NCBI GenBank assembly: GCA_900767195.1
Contig: CAAFYG010000070.1
Coordinates: 1 to 30,341, forward strand
DNA length: 30,341 bases
Origin: Clostridia bacterium
GTDB taxonomy: Bacteria; Bacillota; Clostridia; Christensenellales; Borkfalkiaceae
Direction of reading: 5' to 3'
Under the pieces are notes generated by a model, which did not search any database, was not told the origin of the DNA, and saw only the letters and a list, made by a program, of their open reading frames with translations. Position 1 is the first letter of the stretch. Every line of letters begins with the position of its first letter. This document shows positions 24,494 to 30,341 of this stretch, in pieces. Position numbers and translations under genes: made by a program.

Positions 24494-26335
24494 ATGGGAT
24501 ATACTACACAATTTCTGGATGTGCCGCTTAAAACGGGTGCGGAAATTTTGCTGAAAGAATATCGTTTGTTCGGCGGAAATATGGCGATTTATGCAAAAAA
24601 ATCAAACGTTTTTCGCGTAGAATCGATGAAAGATCGCGCAACGATCGAATACACCGCCGTTCCCGAATTTTTTCGCGGACTCGGCTATCTGATTGCCGAG
24701 AGAGGTAAGCCGTTTACCGTAACGGAAGCGTTGGCGTTTTCCGATTACGGGTATATGGTAGATTTTTCGCGCAACGGGGTGATGAGCATTGCGGCAATCA
24801 AAAAAGATATACGTCAGATGGCTTTAATGGGGTATCGCAGCGTTCAGCTTTACACGGAAGACACCTACGAAGTGGAAAACGAGCCGTATTTCGGGTATTT
24901 GCGCGGCGGTTTAACGATCGACGAATTGAAAGAATTAGACGAATATGCGGCGATTTTCGGCATAGAATTGATTCCCTGCGTGCAAACGCTCGGGCATTTA
25001 TCGAGATTATTCCGTTGGCGCAGATTCTACGAGGTGTGCGATGGGTACGACGTGCTTCTTCCCGCTGAAGAAAAAACGTACAAGCTGATCGATAAAATGT
25101 TTTCGAGTCTGCGTAAATGTTTCCGTACGAATAAAATCAACATTTGTATGGACGAAACTTCTTCCGTGGCGCTCGGCGCGTACTGGGATAAGCACGGCGC
25201 GCCGAAAAACAGGCTCGACGTTTTCACCGATCATTTGGAACGGGTAAACGAGCTGGCGAAAAAGCACGGATTCGATTTTCCTATGATGTGGAGCGACGTG
25301 TTTTTGTGGATAGATAACGACGAAGCCGTCGGCACGGGAAAGAAACCCGTCAGCGAGCATATCCGTAAAAAAGTACCCGAAAACGTTACGCTGGTGAATT
25401 GGTGCTATTGGGATTCTCCCGATATAAAAAACGTTTTAAAAAGTCATCTGATGTTTCGGCGGGATCTTTGCTATGCGGGGGCGATCTGGCGATTCGGCTC
25501 GCCCGCGCCTCACAACAGAATTTCGATGAAGTATCTTCGCTATCAGATCGACGCGTGCAAAGATTCGGGAATTAAAAAGTTTTTGCTTACGTCGTGGGGA
25601 GATAACGGAAACGAATGCGCGTTTTTTGCGGGTCTGGTTACACAATTTTTGTCGATAGAATACGCGTACGGAAATTCGGAAAACGAATGCTCGGCTCGTT
25701 TCGAAAAATTGTTCGGGTGTCCGATCGGAGATATGTATAAGCTCGATTATGCGAATTTTTGCAAAGATTATCCCGAAACGATCAGCCGTCATTCCAAATA
25801 TATGTTGTATTCCGGTTATTTCGAAAACGATTATCTTCGTCAGGTGAATGAAGAATATGCGGCAGATTGTGCGAAATACGCCGAAGAATTGCGGGCGGCG
25901 GCAAAGCTTGCGGGGGAGTGGAAATATCTTTTCGATACCCAAAGCGCGCTTTGCAGGTTGTTATCCGTAAAAATTTCCGTTGCTCAAACAACAAGAAGAT
26001 TGTATGAAAAAAACGATACAACGGGAATGGAACAACTTGTGAAAAACGATTATGCCGCATTGAAAAAGTATTACGAAAAATATCTTGATTACAGCAGAAA
26101 ACAATGGTTTAAAGAATGTAAACCGCACGGGTTCGACGTAATCGAACTCAGGTTAGGCGGAATGATACAGCGTACGACGGACGCCGCGCAGAGACTTATC
26201 GAGTGGATTTCGGGAAAAATAAATCGTATTCCCGAGCTGGAAGAAAAGGTATTGAGCTACATCAACGAGAATTATGATTTCAAGCCGATCGATCAGGCGC
26301 AATTCGAAGAAATTTATTCTCAGTACAGGCTGTAA
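24494..26335 (+). CDS. Beta-N-acetylhexosaminidase, GH20 (GH20C-like)
   Basis: A 613-residue cytoplasmic enzyme predicted to remove terminal beta-GlcNAc/GalNAc from imported oligosaccharides by substrate-assisted catalysis. Residues about 1-95 form the small N-terminal domain. The TIM barrel (about 96-420) starts VDFSRNGVMS and has LMGYRSVQLYTEDTYEVENE, IELIPCVQTLGHLSRLFRW, and the catalytic pair Asp220-Glu221 in INICMDETSSVALG, the GH20 DE motif. FPMMWSDVFLW follows. The C-terminal 190 residues are helical. No signal peptide. GAGGAAG lies upstream, and the start is 4 bases after the previous stop. It has a paralogue immediately downstream. Confidence 0.9.
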   Translation: MGYTTQFLDVPLKTGAEILLKEYRLFGGNMAIYAKKSNVFRVESMKDRATIEYTAVPEFFRGLGYLIAERGKPFTVTEALAFSDYGYMVDFSRNGVMSIAAIKKDIRQMALMGYRSVQLYTEDTYEVENEPYFGYLRGGLTIDELKELDEYAAIFGIELIPCVQTLGHLSRLFRWRRFYEVCDGYDVLLPAEEKTYKLIDKMFSSLRKCFRTNKINICMDETSSVALGAYWDKHGAPKNRLDVFTDHLERVNELAKKHGFDFPMMWSDVFLWIDNDEAVGTGKKPVSEHIRKKVPENVTLVNWCYWDSPDIKNVLKSHLMFRRDLCYAGAIWRFGSPAPHNRISMKYLRYQIDACKDSGIKKFLLTSWGDNGNECAFFAGLVTQFLSIEYAYGNSENECSARFEKLFGCPIGDMYKLDYANFCKDYPETISRHSKYMLYSGYFENDYLRQVNEEYAADCAKYAEELRAAAKLAGEWKYLFDTQSALCRLLSVKISVAQTTRRLYEKNDTTGMEQLVKNDYAALKKYYEKYLDYSRKQWFKECKPHGFDVIELRLGGMIQRTTDAAQRLIEWISGKINRIPELEEKVLSYINENYDFKPIDQAQFEEIYSQYRL

Positions 26336-26350
26336 AATACGGTGGCTGAA

Positions 26351-28300
26351 ATGAACAGGAAATATAAAACAATAAACATTGGCGAGATGCCGGAACGATA
26401 CAAAGAGGGGTGCAAGGCATTGCTTTCCGAATTGAAACTGAATTACAGCGAATTTTCTGCGGCGAAAAACGAATTACGGCTCGATTATTCTCCGCAAGGT
26501 TTCGGCGCGGAATGCGACGGAAAAACATTGAAGATCCGCGGCTCTCTCGGCAGGGGACTCAGGCTTTGCAAAGAATATTCATGCGGCGTGTTTTCAAGCG
26601 TTAAACGCCCGGTTTTCGATCGGCTCGGCGTGCTTTTCAATTGTGCGAAGAATAAAATACCCAACGAAAAAACTTTCCGCGATATGCTTTTAAAACTTGC
26701 GCTTTTAGGGTATAACAAGGCGTATATTGCCGTGGAAAATCAGATGAAATTAGAAGGCGAACCGTATTTCGGCTACGGAGGCTTTCGCTTTAACGGCGAA
26801 GAACTTCGCGCTCTCGATGATTTTGCCTATGCTCTCGGCATAGAATTGATTCCCGCCGTGTCGACGTTTACGGGCTTTACGCGCACGTTCCATCGATTTT
26901 TCTATTGGCCGGCTTATTATGATGCAGACGATGCATTATGCGGCAGTCAGCAAAATGTGCTGGATCTGCTCGGAAAAATTTTTGATTTTTGCAAGAAGAA
27001 TTTCCGTACAGATAAAATTCACATCGGAATAAACGATACGGGAAGTCTGATCGGCAGGTGGTGGTATTATAATCGGTATGGCTTAAAAGAAAAAGACAAG
27101 ATACTTACCGATCACGTAAACGACGTATACAAACTGGCCGTTGCGCGAGGATATAAACAGGTGGAAATGTATTCCGATTTTCTTTTCGGCGTAAGTCAAC
27201 CGGACGAAGAAAAATATACGGCGTACGATCGGGATTACACCGAGGAAACCGAACACGAAACGGCGTGGAGCGATTCGTTCCTTTTGTTCGGCACGGTGAG
27301 AAAACGCTATCCGAAAACAGAAATTTCCGAGTATCTTCAAAACAATCTCAATAGTGAAATCCGTTTGAATTCTACATACGTTACGGGAAAGGTTTCAGGC
27401 GAATGGCGAAGCAACTTTTCGGCACACAGAACGCTCAGAAACGATCTGGCGTATTCGTTGCCTGTTCGGTGCGGAAATTTTACGCCGCATAACGCATATT
27501 ATCGTAAAAAAGCGGCGCTTGCTATATCCGCCTGCAAGAAGGAAAAAATTAAAGATTATACCGTGTTGCTTTTAAACGATTACGGCGGCGAATGTTCCTG
27601 GTATGCGCATCTTCCCGTGCTTGAAAAAGTTTCCGGCTTGTGTTACGGCGATTCGGGCGGCGCATTGAAAATGATTATGGGTAACGAAAGTGAAAAAGCA
27701 ATGCTTCTCGATCTTCCCGATCTGATACCTCAGAAAGGAAATCGCTTGATTTCTCCGTCGGAATACGGTTTGTATTCAGACGCGTTTCTCGGAATATACG
27801 ATAAACATATTTGTCTACGGCACGAAAAATTGTACGAATCGTACGCGGCGCGATTGCGGGCAGAAAAGCGCACGGCAAAACAATACGCATACTTGTTTGA
27901 AGCAAGCGCGTTGCTTTGTGAAATACTGTCAAAAAAATACGCTTTGGGAATCCGTTTGAGAAGTTGCTATCAAAAGGGCGATAAGCGGGCATTGACTTTG
28001 CTTGTCGAAAATAATTTTGCCCCGTTGTTAAAACTTTTAAAACGTTTTATCGCGGTAGTGAAAAAAGAATGGGAAAGCGAAAACATATATTCTTCATTCG
28101 AAACGGTAGAGTTACATCTCGGCGGACTTGCAGCGCGTTTAAAAACGCAGAAAAAGCGGGTGGAAGAATATATTCGGTATGGTAAAGAAATTCCGGAACT
28201 GGCAGAAAATATATTAAACGAAACAAACGGCGATATTCCCGACGGCGAGCCCGTATGGGAAAGCGATTGGTGCAGAATCGCAACGGTAAACAGAATATAG
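26351..28300 (+). CDS. GH20-like paralogue with substituted catalytic dyad
   Basis: A 649-residue protein with the same layout as the preceding hexosaminidase. The barrel starts PVFDRLGVLFNCAKNK and has LLGYNKAYIAVENQMKLEGE, IELIPAVSTFTGFTRTFHRF and the same helical C-terminal region with ELHLGG. At the catalytic position it reads HIGINDTGSLIG: the Asp-Glu pair of its neighbour is replaced by Asn228-Asp229. GH20 needs the Asp to orient the 2-acetamido group and the Glu as acid/base, so this copy is likely inactive on standard substrates or has changed chemistry. A GTG start at 26342 is possible, but GGTGG five bases before ATG 26351 favours the latter. No signal peptide. Confidence 0.82.
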   Translation: MNRKYKTINIGEMPERYKEGCKALLSELKLNYSEFSAAKNELRLDYSPQGFGAECDGKTLKIRGSLGRGLRLCKEYSCGVFSSVKRPVFDRLGVLFNCAKNKIPNEKTFRDMLLKLALLGYNKAYIAVENQMKLEGEPYFGYGGFRFNGEELRALDDFAYALGIELIPAVSTFTGFTRTFHRFFYWPAYYDADDALCGSQQNVLDLLGKIFDFCKKNFRTDKIHIGINDTGSLIGRWWYYNRYGLKEKDKILTDHVNDVYKLAVARGYKQVEMYSDFLFGVSQPDEEKYTAYDRDYTEETEHETAWSDSFLLFGTVRKRYPKTEISEYLQNNLNSEIRLNSTYVTGKVSGEWRSNFSAHRTLRNDLAYSLPVRCGNFTPHNAYYRKKAALAISACKKEKIKDYTVLLLNDYGGECSWYAHLPVLEKVSGLCYGDSGGALKMIMGNESEKAMLLDLPDLIPQKGNRLISPSEYGLYSDAFLGIYDKHICLRHEKLYESYAARLRAEKRTAKQYAYLFEASALLCEILSKKYALGIRLRSCYQKGDKRALTLLVENNFAPLLKLLKRFIAVVKKEWESENIYSSFETVELHLGGLAARLKTQKKRVEEYIRYGKEIPELAENILNETNGDIPDGEPVWESDWCRIATVNRI

Positions 28301-28314
28301 TAAGGAAATAAAAA

Positions 28315-28389
28315 ATGCAAAAAGCAGTATACGGAGAGGAAATATTCGATTATCTCGTTTATGTTCCTTTATGTTCCATAGGGAAGTGA
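28315..28389 (+). pseudogene. Truncated first codons of the next operon gene
   Basis: GTAAGGAAATAAAAA is followed by ATG and the ORF MQKAVYGEEIFDYLVYVP, which then runs through a tandem repeat and stops at 28389 after 24 codons. The good ribosome site and the spacing of 14 bases from the previous stop suggest a genuine gene of the series cut by insertion of the recombinase-bearing element. Its original product cannot be identified from so few residues. Confidence 0.5.
28358..28377 (+). repeat. Tandem 10-bp repeat at the probable insertion boundary
   Basis: TTTATGTTCC occurs twice head to tail. It lies inside the truncated ORF and about 70 bases from the 3' end of the serine recombinase gene, where an element end or attachment site is expected. 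Confidence 0.5.
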
Positions 28390-28400
28390 GTGAATAGAAT

Positions 28401-28428
28401 GGGCGGTGCGGTTGGTTTCGTACCGCCC
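28401..28428 (-). terminator. Hairpin downstream of the serine recombinase gene
   Basis: GGGCGGTGCG (28401-28410) pairs with CGTACCGCCC (28419-28428), ten pairs with one G-T, around an 8-base loop. It lies 19 bases beyond the recombinase stop and between two convergent units. No T-run follows on either strand, so termination is probable but not certain. Confidence 0.5.
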
Positions 28429-28446
28429 GTTATACCTGAAAACTTT

Positions 28447-30048
28447 TCACGCGGGGTTAGGTATCACACCCACGCAGTTATAATAAATTTCTACAATCTG
28501 ACGTTTCTTGCCGTCCGTCTTTTCCGCTTCGTGAACGATGATACGGTCTATAAACTCCCGTACCGTTTCGGGCGTCAGTTCGGCTATTTCCGTGTACTTT
28601 CGTATTATCCGCAAAAACTTGTCCACGCCTTCCGTTTCTTCTTTTGCCGTAACGAGTTCGCTCCTTAAAACCTTCACCCGTTCAATCAGCGTTGCCTGTT
28701 CGGCTTCGTAGGCTTCCGTCATTTTCTTAAATCGTTCTTCCGTAAGGTTTCCGCAAACCTTATCTTCATATAAACTCTGTATAATGCGGTCGAGCGTTAC
28801 TATCCGCTTTTCCGCTTCTTCGTACTCTTTTGTTTTAGAAGATAAATCTCGCTTTGTTTCCTTACTTTTACTTGCCCGCAACAGTTCCGCAAATTCTTTT
28901 TCGTTTGCCTTTGCCATAGAAAGAACGCGTTGTAAGTCCGTAAGTACGATTTTCTCTATCGCTTCGAGCGTTATCGAGTGCGACGTACAGCCTCTGCGCC
29001 CCGCCGTTCCTTTTCGGTAAGTGGCGCACACAAAGCCGTCTTTCGTGTAACTCCTATGCACGTTACAACGATTGAGATACAACCGCTTTCCGCAGTCCGA
29101 ACAAAACAGCATTCCCGAAAACACGCTCATTTCGCCCATCCTCGTAGGTCTGCGCTTTGCTTCTCTCAGCCTTTGAACCGTGTCATAGGTTTCTCGGTCT
29201 ATTATCGCCTCGTGCGTGTTCTCAAACGTTACCCATTCACTTTTGTCCGTATGAATTACAATTTTTGTCTTATACGACTTCTTTCTCGTGCGAAAATTCA
29301 CGGTATGCCCTAAATACGTCGGATTGGATAAAATCTGCGTAACCGAATGCGTTGACCACTCGGTCGGTTTGTCAAACTTTTCGAGTTGATACTTCACGCC
29401 GTGCTTTTTCTTCCATACGATAGGCGAGTCTGTGCCGCGCTCGGTGAGCATTCTCGCTATTTGCGTCGGTCCGAAACCTTTTATGCAAAGCGAATAAATC
29501 TCTTTGACTACCTTTGCCGCTTGTTCGTCTACATACCATTTCTGCTTGTCGTCGCCTTCTTTGTAATAACCATACGGCGGACAGTTAGTAAGATGTTTTC
29601 CGGAATTGCCTTTGGCTTTCAGAACGGCTCGTACTTTCTTTGACGTGTCTTTCGCGTACCATTCGTTGATGATATTCCGAAAGGGCGTAAAATCGCTGTC
29701 CGCTTCGCTGTGGTTGTCCACACCGTCGTTTATCGCTATGAAATGCACGCTCTTTTCAACGAAATACACTTCTGTGTAATATCCGACTTTCAGATAATCT
29801 CTGCCAAAACGCGACATATCCTTGACGATTATTCTTTTCACTTCGCCGCTTTCCACGTCTTTAATCATCCGTTGAAAATCGGGACGGTTAAAATTCGTTC
29901 CCGAATAGCCGTCGTCGGCATAAAATCTGAACCTGTCATATCCGTGTTCTTTCGCATACTTTTCGAGTATGGCTTTTTGATTTACGATACTGTTGCTGTC
30001 GCCTTGCAGGTCGTCGTCGCAACTTAACCTTGCATACAAGGCGGTCAT
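28447..30048 (-). CDS. Large serine recombinase (TnpX/TndX-like)
   Basis: A 533-residue site-specific recombinase for excision and integration of a transposon or ICE. The N-terminal resolvase domain has the nucleophile Ser9 (YARLS), the DDGYSGTNFNRPDFQRM segment (45-61) and DMSRFGRD with Arg80 and Arg83. Next are the recombinase domain (about 160-300) and a zinc ribbon with Cys316, Cys319, Cys341 and Cys354. A coiled coil at about 385-470 precedes the C-terminal helix region. This is the order in Tn4451/Tn5397-type enzymes. The ATG at 30048 is preferred because GGAGGTGAA lies directly before it and MTALYARLS is the usual family start. An in-frame ATG at 30102, also with a ribosome site (GGAAGGAG), would add 18 residues. 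Confidence 0.93.
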   Translation of the reverse strand: MTALYARLSCDDDLQGDSNSIVNQKAILEKYAKEHGYDRFRFYADDGYSGTNFNRPDFQRMIKDVESGEVKRIIVKDMSRFGRDYLKVGYYTEVYFVEKSVHFIAINDGVDNHSEADSDFTPFRNIINEWYAKDTSKKVRAVLKAKGNSGKHLTNCPPYGYYKEGDDKQKWYVDEQAAKVVKEIYSLCIKGFGPTQIARMLTERGTDSPIVWKKKHGVKYQLEKFDKPTEWSTHSVTQILSNPTYLGHTVNFRTRKKSYKTKIVIHTDKSEWVTFENTHEAIIDRETYDTVQRLREAKRRPTRMGEMSVFSGMLFCSDCGKRLYLNRCNVHRSYTKDGFVCATYRKGTAGRRGCTSHSITLEAIEKIVLTDLQRVLSMAKANEKEFAELLRASKSKETKRDLSSKTKEYEEAEKRIVTLDRIIQSLYEDKVCGNLTEERFKKMTEAYEAEQATLIERVKVLRSELVTAKEETEGVDKFLRIIRKYTEIAELTPETVREFIDRIIVHEAEKTDGKKRQIVEIYYNCVGVIPNPA

Positions 30049-30086
30049 TTCTTCACCTCCGTTAAATTTTCTTTTATTGTTTTCCG

Positions 30087-30263
30087 TTAATTTTGCGTCC
30101 ATAAGGTTTCTCCTTCCGAACGCGCCTCAACGGACAAGTCCTTGATAAGCACGCTTTTTATCTTGTTTATCAGCGTTTCTCGTGCATTTTCCCGTTCTTT
30201 TACGACAACGACATACTCCGCGCCGTCTATCTCGTGTACATAGTTATATTGTTTCTGCTCCAA
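30087..30263 (-). CDS. Small TnpW-like transposon protein
   Basis: A 58-codon ORF starting with TTG (LEQKQYNYVHEIDGAEYVVV) and continuing VKERENARETLINKIKSVLI. The IDGxxYxVxV stretch followed by a helix with ETLxxKIxxxLI resembles the short TnpW-type proteins encoded just before serine recombinases in Tn4451/Tn5397-like elements. An in-frame TAG lies just upstream, so the TTG is the only early start; GGAG is present but only two bases away, closer than usual. The end overlaps the alternative recombinase start at 30102 by 16 bases. Assignment rests on weak similarity plus location. Confidence 0.5.
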   Translation of the reverse strand: MEQKQYNYVHEIDGAEYVVVVKERENARETLINKIKSVLIKDLSVEARSEGETLWTQN

Positions 30264-30317
30264 ATCTCCCTAACTTTATTCTGCGGATACTATGTTCTCT
30301 CTCCGGTTGGATACTAT

Positions 30318-30341
30318 AGATCGGAAGAGCACACGTCTGAA
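30318..30341 (+). other. Illumina TruSeq adapter sequence (artefact)
   Basis: The last 24 bases begin AGATCGGAAGAGC and continue with the index-side (Read 1) TruSeq adapter. This is untrimmed library adapter at a contig end, not genomic DNA. Confidence 0.97.

Noticed and set aside
28390..28668. Plus-strand ORF of 92 residues overlapping the recombinase 3' end
   Set aside because: It is antisense to the serine recombinase, starts next to the terminator hairpin and has no ribosome site.

Overview
The window looks like part of an uncultured gut-type Clostridia (Bacillota) genome. Evidence for this is the low-to-mid G+C, strong AGGAGG-type ribosome sites, sigma-A promoters (TTGAAA-17-TATAAT and TTGACA-17-TACAAT), many lipoproteins with Gram-positive-style lipoboxes, and an ABC sugar importer without its own ATPase. 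The last 24 bases (30318-30341) are Illumina adapter, so the right end is a library/assembly end and not biology.

Left part (1-4547): mobile-element DNA. A frameshifted tyrosine recombinase pseudogene runs off the left edge on the minus strand. It lies head to head with an intact paralogue (1124-2158) preceded by a small HTH-like protein (795-1109). About 200 bp after the integrase is the 3' half of a tRNA-Leu(UAA), cut in the anticodon loop and flanked on both sides by TTCCCAA-containing repeats. This resembles an attP-type junction. Next comes a minus-strand AAA ATPase/DUF4143 protein with three regularly spaced repeats upstream of it, then about 430 bp with no gene.

Central part (4548-28300): a carbohydrate-utilisation locus. 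A divergent ArsR-type regulator with a large C-terminal beta-rich domain (4548-5516) faces a 22.5 kb same-strand gene series. In order the series holds a cytoplasmic helical-barrel protein of unassigned family (probably a glycosidase); two MalF/MalG-type permeases; a solute-binding lipoprotein; a secreted GH123/DUF4091-like protein; three lipoproteins built from Ig-like and carbohydrate-binding-like sandwich modules; a 51-residue small protein; a large exported modular protein; a DUF4965/glutaminase-family protein; and two GH20-type beta-hexosaminidase paralogues. GH20 and GH123 both point to a beta-linked HexNAc (GlcNAc/GalNAc) glycan. Surface lipoproteins would bind the glycan, the ABC system would import oligosaccharides using an ATPase encoded elsewhere, and leaderless enzymes would degrade them inside. 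Two of the hexosaminidase-fold proteins seem to have altered catalytic dyads (DE to DK and DE to ND), so this operon may contain binding or sensing derivatives of glycosidases.

Right part (28301-30317): the next gene of the series starts with a ribosome site but is cut after about 20 codons at a tandem TTTATGTTCC repeat. A large serine recombinase (minus strand) with a small TnpW-like ORF upstream begins just beyond. This is best read as a Tn4451/TnpX-type or ICE-type element inserted into the end of the operon.
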